Of a DNA stretch of 64,000 nucleotides, positions 1 to 7,612 are shown piece by piece. The translations under genes and the position numbers were made by a program. Where the stretch lies: positions 1 to 64,000 of the forward strand of contig NZ_JSUM01000014.1 in the NCBI RefSeq assembly GCF_000772535.1. Direction: 5' to 3'. Within the stretch, counting starts at the first letter, position 1. Every line of letters begins with the position of its first letter. The stretch comes from Chelonobacter oris. GTDB taxonomy: Bacteria; Pseudomonadota; Gammaproteobacteria; Enterobacterales; Pasteurellaceae. Below the pieces are notes generated by a model that had not been told where the DNA came from, made no database searches, and saw only the letters and a program-made list of their open reading frames with translations.

Positions 1-350
1 CCGTCATCGTCTTTTTCCGCAGCAATCGTGCCTTGACTTCCACTTGTTCGGTGTCTTCGTCTGCCGGTGGGGTGATGGTGACCGAGCCGTCCTCTTGCGC
101 CACGACATCCGGTGGATTCGGTGCAGTCACATCTTTGGCGGTATCGCTGTCCGGTTTGCTTTCGTTACCCGCTTCATCGGTGGCGGTCGCCGTTACTTCA
201 CTGCCGTCTTTGACTTGATCTGCCGGAATGGTAATGACGCCGGTATCCGGATCGATAGTCACATCCGGATTGGTCGTTGTCCATTTACCGTCATCGTCTT
301 TTTCCGCAACAATCGTGCCTTGAGTACCGTCCGGTTTGGTGTAAACCACT
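1..350 (-). repeat. 312-nt tandem repeat units of the adhesin
   Basis: The block beginning at 288 (ccgtcatcgtctttttccgc) recurs at position 1, and the flanking sequence matches closely. The spacing is 287 nt. It becomes 312 nt (104 codons) when the 25 nt present at 324-348 but absent between 36 and 37 are restored. The repeats encode Ig-like domains of the adhesin. Confidence 0.8.
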
Positions 351-943
351 TCCACTTGTTCGGTGTCTTCGTCTGCCGGTGGGGTAATAATAACGGATCC
401 GTTGTCTTGAGCTTCAACCGTTGGTGAGTTTGGGGCTATTGTATCCACTTCGGCAGGATTTGCATTTTTGCCGTCACTATTGCCGGCGGCAATGGCTACG
501 GCTGCTAATGGAACCAACGCTAACAACCACCACGGACTAAATACCCACAATCCACTGATTTCGTCTCCTCCCAGTGCTTGTGGAGCAGACATTTGCTCTG
601 CAAGCATACTAACCGCATCAGGAGTTTGCCCGGACTCCGGTACATAGGCATAAATATTGCCATTTTCATGTTGACCAACAACTAAATTGGTTGTACCTGC
701 CGCATCTTCACCATAATAATCTTCAATGGTAATATCTGTCGCCATATCACCATTTTCTAACAAAATATGTAGATCATTACCCATACGTTTAGCAATGATA
801 TTTTGTGGTCCAAACCCGGTTGAATCATCAATTAATTGATAATTTACTTGATCTTGTGCTTTGATGATCAATGTTTCGGTATCAGTAATTTTGTAATTTG
901 CAATTTCAGTTTTTGCATTCAAAACTTTTAAAGTTGTTGGCAT
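1..943 (-). CDS. BapA-type repeat adhesin, N-terminal part (runs off left edge; frameshifted near the edge)
   Basis: I read this frame directly from the complement. It starts ATG at 943 (MPTTLKVLNAKTE) and runs off the window. Residues 1-120 resemble the BapA/LapF 'prefix' domain of large type I-secreted biofilm adhesins. Residues about 128-152 are hydrophobic (WVFSPWWLLALVPLAAVAIA), as in other N-termini of this class. From about 165 onward there are Ig-like repeats of 104 aa (312 nt) with conserved PPADEDTEQVEV and DPDTGVITIPADQV segments. Such proteins act at the cell surface in adhesion or biofilm formation; a type I exporter would be expected nearby but lies outside the window. The second repeat lacks 25 nt found in the first copy (324-348), which breaks the frame at about position 36. 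So the gene is either broken or mis-assembled at the window edge. No uptake sequence is seen in it. Confidence 0.8.
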   Translation of the reverse strand, partial: MPTTLKVLNAKTEIANYKITDTETLIIKAQDQVNYQLIDDSTGFGPQNIIAKRMGNDLHILLENGDMATDITIEDYYGEDAAGTTNLVVGQHENGNIYAYVPESGQTPDAVSMLAEQMSAPQALGGDEISGLWVFSPWWLLALVPLAAVAIAAGNSDGKNANPAEVDTIAPNSPTVEAQDNGSVIITPPADEDTEQVEVVYTKPDGTQGTIVAEKDDDGKWTTTNPDVTIDPDTGVITIPADQVKDGSEVTATATDEAGNESKPDSDTAKDVTAPNPPDVVAQEDGSVTITPPADEDTEQVEVKARLLRKKTMT

Positions 944-1046
944 ATTTTTTATCCTAAATTAAAAATTAACAGTAATAAATTTAGAGAATTCGCCAAAATA
1001 CGATTACGCGGCAAACACTCTTTTATGTCAGTTATGTAAGTTTATT

Positions 1047-1074
1047 GTTTGTAGTTTGTAGTTTGTAGTTTGTA
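1047..1074 (-). repeat. Heptanucleotide tandem repeat (GTTTGTA x4) in the adhesin leader
   Basis: Four perfect copies of GTTTGTA (TACAAAC on the gene strand) lie 104-131 nt upstream of the adhesin ATG. They fall downstream of the best promoter candidate at 1146-1174. Short tandem repeats between promoter and start are a known phase-variation device in Haemophilus; the hmw1A/hmw2A adhesin promoters use 7-bp repeats. Phase variation here is inference. Confidence 0.8.
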
Positions 1075-1145
1075 AATATAATTCAGCGTGCGTTTATATC
1101 ACAAACTTTGTGCGAGCTCAAGATAAAAATTTAAATTAATTGACA

Positions 1146-1174
1146 ATTAAAGGTAAAATGATAACAAATGTCAA
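1146..1174 (-). promoter_or_regulatory. Predicted sigma70 promoter of the adhesin
   Basis: On the minus strand a perfect -35 box TTGACA (1174-1169) is followed after 17 bp by TTTAAT (1151-1146), five of six matches to TATAAT. The predicted start near 1139 gives a leader of roughly 195 nt that contains the heptanucleotide repeat. Confidence 0.5.
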
Positions 1175-1191
1175 GCCGCCGACACTAACTG

Positions 1192-1515
1192 TCATAATTC
1201 ACAACTAAACTTTCAATTTTTTGTTGGTCTTGTGTTTGATGTTCAGATTGCAGATAGCAATTAACCGAGGTGGGAGAAATAGTTCATGAAACGGTGCGTG
1301 TCATTTCGCTTGTTAGCGTTGACAAGCCGCGCGTTATTTGTAACTCAATTTTCAAAAAATTTTGTGGTTCTTGCGCTTGATGCTCAGATGGTTGGTACTG
1401 AGTGGCAGTACGCTTTAATACCCGCCAAATATCACGGTCGAATTGAGGATCTTTTTGCTTTACTTCCGCCCAAACATCCTCAGCCCATCCTTGTCTATTA
1501 ATGAATGAATTATAT
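1192..1515 (-). pseudogene. Degenerate coding remnant with a duplicated tail
   Basis: On the minus strand an open frame without a usable start codon, after an in-frame TAA near 1520, reads RQGWAEDVWAEVKQ and continues to a stop at 1284-1286. It contains PSEHQAQEPQ. A second, diverged copy of that tail follows at about 1190-1262 (QSEHQTQDQQ, ending TAG). Tail duplication with no start codon suggests the leftover 3' end of a lost gene. I do not recognise the family. Confidence 0.35.
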
Positions 1516-1543
1516 CTTTAAAATATTGCAAAATTTGGAGTCA

Positions 1544-4500
1544 CTACAGACGTAAATAACTTACAACACGGTGCAATCCGGTACCATTTGACGATTTCAA
1601 TAACACCCGACTCGAGTCATTCAATATAATCGTGTTATTTTCAAACAGCTTGATGACGGCTTCAGCATCCGGTACCCAATACAAGTGCGGTATACGCTTT
1701 AACGGTTGTAATGCTTGATACAATGACCGCATCTCCGCACCACACAAAATCACCATACTTGCTTGCGTTTGCAGCACCTCATCCTGTAATTCCAAATGGT
1801 GTTTCTGACTTTCCGCCCCTAATTCCAACATATCGCCCAATATCAATATCCGCTGTTCAGGCAGGCTTGTATCATCTGCAAATGCCTGTAAAGCCGCTTT
1901 CATAGAAAACGGGTTGGCATTGTAGGCTTCATTAATCACCGTAATCGTTTTGTTTGCATAAACACGTTGAGACACATCACCACGCCCTTCCACCGGTTGA
2001 AATTGCTCAAGTGCGGTCAGAATAGCGGGCAAATCCAAATCTTGCTGAGATGCGATGGTGATAACCGCTAAGGCATTCAGCATGAGATGCTTACCTTGCG
2101 CAGCTAATTTCACCGTCATTTCTTGACCGAACAACGATACTTTTGCGATGCCCTGCCGATAACTCAACAAGCGAACATCCGCATGCGGATGTTCGCCATA
2201 GCTTACCAGAACGAGCTGTTGCCGCTGTGCAGCAACAGCAATTAATTCAAACTGAGCAATATCACGACATACTACCGCCAAACTTTTTGGCGGCATAGCA
2301 TCAAAAATACGTGATTTTTTGAGTGCTACGGTATCTAAATCATTATGATATTCCAAGTGCGCTGCCGCAATATTGGTGATCACGGCAACATCAGGTTTCA
2401 CCAATTGGCTGTTAAGCGCCATATTGCCAATCGCCATTTCCAATACCCAATGTGCAGCAGTTTGCGACATACAGGCTATATTCCATGCAATACCAATCGG
2501 CAAATTCGCACTGCCTTGCGTTTGAGCAGTCGGCGCAATGGCGGATAGTGCTTGGCTCAACATGGCAACCGTGGTGGTTTTACCGGCACTGCCTGTAATG
2601 CCGTAGGTTTTACCGCGATAAGTCGAACGTGCCAAATACGCTAAATCCAATGTTGCCTTCCGCACATCATTCACTATTAACAACGGCACACCAAGCCCGG
2701 CATAAGCTTCAGGATCATCGCAGATAACCGCCGATGCTCCTTTGAGTACAAAGGATTTCACCGCAGGAAGCGGCAAATAACCTGTTTGCATATTTTTCCC
2801 ACGAGCAACGATGATATGCCCCTTTTGGAAACTTTTGGGAAAAATGCTCACCCCCGTCGGTTGCCAGTTTTCAGGCGCAGGCGTATGCCATTTTCCTTTG
2901 GTTGCCACTTCCACATTAACCGCATTAAAGGCGGTATTTTGTTTGTTTTTTTGTTGCTGCAAACTCTTCGGATAATTGCCGTTTTTTAACAATTCATAGT
3001 AATGCACAAAGCCTGACAAATAGTGTTCCACATCATCAATCCGCACACGGAAAGCGTGATGACGGATAAAAAAACCGTGTAGAATTTTATTCGGGTTGGC
3101 AAAGTGCATGGCATTCTCAGGAAAGAAGAAGCCGTTGACCAAATAATTTGCACGGGTATGCAGAGCGGTATAAAACGCTGCCACATCAAAACCATCGAGT
3201 ACATCTTGATATTCAGGAAATTCGTCTAATTTAAGCAGCATTTTATGAAATGCCATACACAATTCCAATAATGTTGGAAACGTGGTCAATCGGTTCTGAA
3301 TAAAATTCAGATAGCCTTTCACGTTATCAACCGCAAATTGGAAATAACGCCGCTCAGGCTTGTAACGCACCAATTCGTTTGAGCAGTAAGACAACCAATG
3401 GTCGTGCGCTTTTTCATGGTGATTAGCAATAAAAAAATCAAATGCCCGTTCCACACAAGCCAGCCATCGGGGATCCTGCGTCACCCCATATAAACGCATT
3501 AAACCAAATGCCGCTTCACCATCATAATAAATGGTACGGGTTTTCTCCATAACCGCCAATGTTTGCCCGTCTAAAATATGCACGAAACCGCCATTTTCTT
3601 CCTGCATGGCAACAATGCCGACAGCCAGGTTTTCACATATCTTCAGCAACTGCCAAGCGCGGTCATTTTCGGGGAACATTTGTGCGTATTTTACAAACGC
3701 CAAAATCGCCACCGCATTGGCACCAAGCTTGATTTCATTGTTCACCTCCAACACATACGCTTTGCCATCAGCATAACGGCAGATATTATGCGTAACAAAA
3801 TAATCAATTGCCGCTTCTATGCGTGTTCGTACTGTTTGTAATTCATCTGTCTTAAGAATATGCGGGCTGATTTCGGTCGCCACGTTAGCTTTAGTCGCCA
3901 CTAATTGCCCGCACAATTCTAACCCCTCCAGCAAGGCATAAGTGCTGGAGGCATGGCGCAGCGTGTTATAAGTTGGAATGGGCTTGTCAAAACAGGGGAA
4001 ATTTCCATACTGAAACAAACCGCTCTCTTCAATTTGGCGACTTAAATATTGAGTGCTTAAATGCACTAATTCGCTCGTTGTTTCAGGATCTAAGGCAAAA
4101 AACGTCCGGCGCCCGTGTTGGCGTGGCAAGGCTGAAAGAATGTGTAGTTGTTGCGTATCGGCATCTAAAAATACGCCCGCCGTCACAAAGGTAATCACAG
4201 GCATATCCGCTTTAAAATCAGGCATTTGTTTGGAAGAAAAACGTCCTTTCAGATAGCGTTCCAAGTTTGCCTGATTGATGCCGGCTAAGGGTTTATCCGC
4301 CCCTAAATAAAGCGCAGCATGGGCATTGAGTTCCATTTCTGTTGCCATCAGCCAAGGGGAAGTCATCCCTTTGAATGCAATACCTGAACGGAAATAATTC
4401 CGTTTGTATTTCTGCAATTCCTGCTGTAATGCCGCCCAGCTCATTGCCGATTCAGCAATCACCCATTCCACCTTCAACCATTTAACAGGCTGCGCAAAAT

Positions 4501-4729
4501 GCTTAGCAAGCGCATTGATTTTATCCTCGATTTTGGCTTGCACGCACGCCCAGTCGCTATTTGCCAATTCATATTTATTAAAAAACAGGCTGGCACACTT
4601 GGCACGTTTTTCACCACTACTGAGTGAAATGATTAAAGTATCTGCCAACTCACCCATGCTATGCTGTTGTTTATAACATGAATAGATTTGTGGCAGCCGG
4701 TTGGTGAATAAAGTCAATAATGAAGTCAT
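1544..4729 (-). CDS. Large fusion: uncharacterised N-domain, helical toroid-like region, MurF-like Mur ligase
   Basis: A 1061-aa protein starting ATG at 4729. The C-terminal half is a Mur-ligase: P-loop TGSAGKTTT near residue 710, the AHLEYH histidine region near 790, a lysine-containing VALKKSRIF stretch at the carbamylated-lysine position near 803, and the MurF-like NEAYNANPFS (about 930) and LGDMLELG (about 965). The catalytic residues therefore look intact. Residues about 255-600 are rich in paired helices with Trp/Tyr/Asp/Glu (for example RTIYYDGEAAFGLMRLY), resembling alpha/alpha-toroid glycosidase or cyclase folds. Residues 1-250 I do not recognise. True MurF is about 450 aa and lies in the dcw cluster, so this is a paralogue, probably joining an amino acid or peptide to a carboxylate with ATP. 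One uptake sequence lies inside (2009-2017). It is divergent from the acyltransferase gene at 4968. The substrate is unknown. Confidence 0.8.
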   Translation of the reverse strand: MTSLLTLFTNRLPQIYSCYKQQHSMGELADTLIISLSSGEKRAKCASLFFNKYELANSDWACVQAKIEDKINALAKHFAQPVKWLKVEWVIAESAMSWAALQQELQKYKRNYFRSGIAFKGMTSPWLMATEMELNAHAALYLGADKPLAGINQANLERYLKGRFSSKQMPDFKADMPVITFVTAGVFLDADTQQLHILSALPRQHGRRTFFALDPETTSELVHLSTQYLSRQIEESGLFQYGNFPCFDKPIPTYNTLRHASSTYALLEGLELCGQLVATKANVATEISPHILKTDELQTVRTRIEAAIDYFVTHNICRYADGKAYVLEVNNEIKLGANAVAILAFVKYAQMFPENDRAWQLLKICENLAVGIVAMQEENGGFVHILDGQTLAVMEKTRTIYYDGEAAFGLMRLYGVTQDPRWLACVERAFDFFIANHHEKAHDHWLSYCSNELVRYKPERRYFQFAVDNVKGYLNFIQNRLTTFPTLLELCMAFHKMLLKLDEFPEYQDVLDGFDVAAFYTALHTRANYLVNGFFFPENAMHFANPNKILHGFFIRHHAFRVRIDDVEHYLSGFVHYYELLKNGNYPKSLQQQKNKQNTAFNAVNVEVATKGKWHTPAPENWQPTGVSIFPKSFQKGHIIVARGKNMQTGYLPLPAVKSFVLKGASAVICDDPEAYAGLGVPLLIVNDVRKATLDLAYLARSTYRGKTYGITGSAGKTTTVAMLSQALSAIAPTAQTQGSANLPIGIAWNIACMSQTAAHWVLEMAIGNMALNSQLVKPDVAVITNIAAAHLEYHNDLDTVALKKSRIFDAMPPKSLAVVCRDIAQFELIAVAAQRQQLVLVSYGEHPHADVRLLSYRQGIAKVSLFGQEMTVKLAAQGKHLMLNALAVITIASQQDLDLPAILTALEQFQPVEGRGDVSQRVYANKTITVINEAYNANPFSMKAALQAFADDTSLPEQRILILGDMLELGAESQKHHLELQDEVLQTQASMVILCGAEMRSLYQALQPLKRIPHLYWVPDAEAVIKLFENNTIILNDSSRVLLKSSNGTGLHRVVSYLRL

Positions 4730-4967
4730 AATAGCGCAGTAATCAGTAAATTAATGGTAAAATAGTAATTATTAATTATAACTAATCGGCTAGTAAAAAT
4801 CCGCAAAATCAAGAAAAAGAAAGGTTTTTTATTTTAAACGCAAACTTAAGTAAATTCCGAAAATAAATCGTTTTAAGCATCAGATAATATGGCAGGCAAC
4901 AGCGCACAAAAGAGAATACAATCCGCAGCCGATTCAATTGAAATCATTCAGATAGGAGGTACATCTC

Positions 4968-5714
4968 ATGGTAAACAGCACACCATTTGGTGAACTAAAA
5001 GAAAAATTTAAAGCCCATAATATCTTTTTTCGCTTCCGCACCGATGAACCGCGACATAAAGATACCGATTTGATTCGTTATGAGTCCGGCAGAATAATTG
5101 AACCCTATACCGCTTTTGTGGAAGGAAGCAATGTTTTTACCATGGGCAGCTTCTCTTATTCTTGCACCGCAGGCTTACCGGTAAACACCGAAGTCGGGCG
5201 TTACTGTTCGATTGCCGGTGGTTTAAAAGTACTCGGGGTCAGACACCCTTATGAATGGCTAACAACCAGCAGCAGCACTTACGACCGCTTTTCGCTATTT
5301 TTCAAACAATATTGTTTAGACAATAATATAGAAGCCAAATATTATCGTCGCCCGACCAATGAAAGTATCAGCGGGCGTAAAGACGGCATTATCATCGACC
5401 ATGATGTGTGGATTGGTGCCAATGTCGTATTAAAAAGCAACATTCATATTGGAACTGGCGCCGTCATTGCTGCAAATGCCGTGGTCACAAAAGATGTACC
5501 GCCTTACGCCATAGTAGGCGGTAATCCGGCCAAATTAATTAAATACAGATTTAACAATGTACAGATTGAACGGCTGTTGGAAAGCCAGTGGTGGCGTTAC
5601 GCCTTTCCGGATATACAGCAGCTGGATATTACCGATATAGAACGGTTTTTAAGTGAATTTGGCGATAAACAACATGAGTTAGCCGCATTTGAGCCGAAAC
5701 CACTGATTTTATAA
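4968..5714 (+). CDS. CatB/Vat-type hexapeptide acyltransferase
   Basis: A 248-aa protein with a very strong ribosome site (AGGAGGT at 4954-4960, 7 nt before ATG). It has left-handed beta-helix hexapeptide repeats (VGRYCSIAGG, then IDHDVWIGANVVLKSNIHIGTG) with an interrupting loop around residues 95-140 and the typical C-terminal motif VVTKDVPPYAIVGGNPAKLIKYRF. This is the pattern of CatB-like xenobiotic and sugar O-acetyltransferases that use acetyl-CoA and work as cytoplasmic trimers. The acceptor could be a surface sugar; chloramphenicol is also possible for the family. It is divergent from the Mur-ligase fusion across an AT-rich 238-nt gap and has its own terminator. No uptake sequence is seen in the gene. 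Confidence 0.8.
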   Translation: MVNSTPFGELKEKFKAHNIFFRFRTDEPRHKDTDLIRYESGRIIEPYTAFVEGSNVFTMGSFSYSCTAGLPVNTEVGRYCSIAGGLKVLGVRHPYEWLTTSSSTYDRFSLFFKQYCLDNNIEAKYYRRPTNESISGRKDGIIIDHDVWIGANVVLKSNIHIGTGAVIAANAVVTKDVPPYAIVGGNPAKLIKYRFNNVQIERLLESQWWRYAFPDIQQLDITDIERFLSEFGDKQHELAAFEPKPLIL

Positions 5715-5732
5715 ATCACGTCTTAATCTTGC

Positions 5733-5769
5733 AAAAGCCGTCTGAAATATGATCTTTCCGACGGCTTTT
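5733..5769 (+). terminator. Terminator after the acyltransferase gene
   Basis: Perfect inverted repeat AAAAGCCGTC ... GACGGCTTTT separated by a 17-nt loop; it could work from both sides. Confidence 0.75.
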
Positions 5770-5814
5770 ATTCTGCCGATAGGATAATATGTATGCCGGC
5801 GAAGATTTCAGTCG

Positions 5815-5853
5815 AAAAAAACAAAAATCCCCGTAATGGCTGACATTAGGGGA
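5815..5853 (-). terminator. Terminator after purU
   Basis: On the minus strand CCCCTAATG pairs with CATTACGGGG (one bulge), followed by TTTTTGTTTTTT. It sits directly after the purU stop. Confidence 0.75.
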
Positions 5854-5886
5854 CTAAGAGAATGTAATACTTAAGTCAGTCTTGCC

Positions 5887-6723
5887 TTACAACACAATCG
5901 TTTTATTTTCATAAACAAAAATACGGTCATTCAACGCTAAATCCAATGCTCGGGTCAGTACGCTTTTCTCAACATCACGTCCGGCGCGCATCATGGCGTA
6001 CGCATCATAAGTGTGATCGACATTAATCACATCTTGCATGATAATCGGGCCTTGATCCAATTCATTATTAATGAAATGGGCGGTTGCGCCGATAATTTTC
6101 ACGCCGCGCTCATAAGCCTGCTGATAAGGTTTTGCGCCGATGAAGGCAGGCAAAAACGAATGATGAATATTGATCACCCGGTTCGGGTAGCGTTCGACAA
6201 ATTTAGGGTTCAGCACCCGCATGTATTTTGCCAGCACGATCAAGTCGGGGCGATAAATATCAATTTGCTCCGCCAATAAGTGATCATGTTGATCGCGGGT
6301 TAGATTTTCATGACAGACATAGTGAAACGGAATATCAAACCGATCGACAAGGCTGCGTAAAGTATCGTGATTGCCGATGACGGCGGCAATTTCAACATCC
6401 AAACCGCCATAATAATTTTTCATTAAAATATCGCCCAGGCAATGCGCTTCTTTAGTCACCAAAATAACGATGCGCTTTTTCTGACGCGTGATAATACTGT
6501 GCTTTGCGCCGGTCGGTAATGCCAGATCTAATTCGGTAGACAATATCTCGTCATTAAAGATACCTTGTAATTCGGTACGCATAAAAAAACGTTTACTACT
6601 GTTATCGACAAATTCACTATTATGGGTAATATTCAGTTGGTGCTTGTAACAAATATTCGTTATTTTGGCAACCAGCCCTTTATCATCCGGACATTCCGTC
6701 AGTAAAATTTTATTTTCAATCAT
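5887..6723 (-). CDS. purU: Formyltetrahydrofolate deformylase
   Basis: 278 aa, close to the roughly 280 aa of E. coli PurU. It hydrolyses 10-formyl-THF to formate and THF, balancing one-carbon pools and supplying formate to PurT. Residues 1-85 form an ACT-type regulatory domain (LTECPDDKGLVAKITNICYK). Residues 85-278 form the formyltransferase fold with INIHHSFLPAFIGAKPYQQAYERGVKIIGATAHF, holding the catalytic Asn-His-Asp pattern, and LDQGPIIMQD. It starts ATG at 6723, 74 nt after the hns stop, with the hns terminator between, so it is probably a separate transcription unit. Confidence 0.95.
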   Translation of the reverse strand: MIENKILLTECPDDKGLVAKITNICYKHQLNITHNSEFVDNSSKRFFMRTELQGIFNDEILSTELDLALPTGAKHSIITRQKKRIVILVTKEAHCLGDILMKNYYGGLDVEIAAVIGNHDTLRSLVDRFDIPFHYVCHENLTRDQHDHLLAEQIDIYRPDLIVLAKYMRVLNPKFVERYPNRVINIHHSFLPAFIGAKPYQQAYERGVKIIGATAHFINNELDQGPIIMQDVINVDHTYDAYAMMRAGRDVEKSVLTRALDLALNDRIFVYENKTIVL

Positions 6724-6742
6724 ATAATTTATTTTAAATATG

Positions 6743-6770
6743 AAAAAAATAAACCCTTACGGGTTTATTT
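6743..6770 (-). terminator. Terminator after hns
   Basis: On the minus strand AAATAAACCC-GTAA-GGGTTTATTT followed by a T run; it lies between hns and purU. Confidence 0.8.
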
Positions 6771-6796
6771 TAACAGGTTGAAATTGAAGCGTGGAT

Positions 6797-7201
6797 TTAG
6801 ATTGTAAAATCGTCCAACGACTTTCCGCTGTCTAATGCATCTTGAATAACTTTCGGCGTTCTGCCTTGTCCTGTCCAGGTTTTTAGCCGACCATTATCGG
6901 CATATTGGTATTTTGCAGGGCGAGGAGCACGTTTCTTACGCTCTGTTGCAGCCGGATTATCCAATAATAATGTCGCCAGTTCTTCTTTGCTCAGACCGCT
7001 CTTTTCCAATTGCGCCTTTAATGCCGCCACTTTTTCTTTGCGTTCTGCTTCCTGCTGTTCAATTTTCAGCAGTTCTTCTTTTTTTTCATCAATAACGATA
7101 ACAAACTTTGCCGCAATATCTTCCAGTTGTTCCAAAGACAGATCTTTGGCCAATCCGCGAACACTGCGTAAATTAGATAACTTCTTAATCAAATCATTCA
7201 T
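6797..7201 (-). CDS. hns: H-NS histone-like nucleoid-structuring protein
   Basis: 134 aa from ATG 7201 (MNDLIKKLSNLRS); the ribosome site TAGGAT lies just upstream. A longer in-frame extension to 7339 exists but is not expected for the family. The N-terminal 60-70 residues form a coiled-coil oligomerisation region (EQLEDIAAKFVIVIDEKKEELLKIEQQEAERKE broken by linkers). The C-terminal domain has KYQYADNGRLKTWTGQGRTP, containing the QGR AT-hook-like DNA-binding loop. It silences AT-rich and horizontally acquired DNA and condenses the nucleoid. It is monocistronic with its own terminator; the long AT-rich upstream region is typical of an autoregulated hns. Confidence 0.93.
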   Translation of the reverse strand: MNDLIKKLSNLRSVRGLAKDLSLEQLEDIAAKFVIVIDEKKEELLKIEQQEAERKEKVAALKAQLEKSGLSKEELATLLLDNPAATERKKRAPRPAKYQYADNGRLKTWTGQGRTPKVIQDALDSGKSLDDFTI

Positions 7202-7612
7202 AATCAATCCTATAAAAATTTCATGAGTAAAAATCGGTGAATATTTAGCTAGAAATATAAAGGAAAAAAAACGGATAATCAAACGATTTATAATATGTCT
7301 TATTATATTTTCGTGAAATTTTATTAAAATCGGAGCCATTGATTTAATTTAACTTGGTTTTTTTGGGTTCTTATTGTAGTCTTTTGTCTGCCGTTATCCT
7401 GAACACCGTGGGTCTGCACCGCACTTCAGGAAACCAATCCTTTCATTCCAATATAGTAGAACCTGCGTTAATCGAATTTTGTAATGGATATGGTGTACGT
7501 AATACAAGAAGATTACGTGTTAAATTTTAGCTTGCATGGTCTGACGGGCGATCATGTTTTATTGATAAAATCACTTATTGCAGTGATTTGTCTTCTGTGA
7601 TGGAACTTTTTT
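7202..7612. other. Intergenic region between hns and the NhaC-type gene, with structured leader candidates
   Basis: 411 nt between divergent genes. The left part (7202-7370) is AT-rich and probably carries the hns promoter. On the plus strand TCCTGAA (7397-7403) pairs with TTCAGGA (7435-7441), enclosing GTGGGTCTGCAC. A second hairpin, AAATCACT (7568-7575) with AGTGATTT (7582-7589), ends about 23 nt before the antiporter start. No known riboswitch core could be recognised. Confidence 0.5.

Larger units (their letters stand above)
944..1543. other. Gene-poor interval between the adhesin and the Mur-ligase fusion
   Basis: About 600 nt without a convincing intact gene. It holds the adhesin leader, its promoter and the heptanucleotide repeat (944-1174). 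On its right side it holds a degenerate minus-strand coding remnant (listed separately). A plus-strand frame at 1286-1501 lacks recognisable similarity and mirrors that remnant, so I do not call it a gene. Confidence 0.6.

Noticed and set aside
44-427. Plus-strand frame of 127 codons with internal repeats
   Set aside because: It is the antisense shadow of the adhesin repeats, which read sensibly on the minus strand.
1286-1501. Plus-strand 71-codon frame beginning MKRCVSFRLL
   Set aside because: No recognisable domain; it mirrors the minus-strand remnant and has no neighbour or ribosome-site support strong enough to call it a gene.
7202-7339. N-terminal extension of hns to 7339
   Set aside because: It would give 180 aa, far over the 130-137 aa of H-NS, and the extra part is AT-rich promoter-like DNA. 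ATG 7201 has a proper ribosome site.
7380-7612. Lysine riboswitch before the NhaC-type gene
   Set aside because: I looked for the conserved lysine-riboswitch core motifs and did not find them, though hairpins are present.
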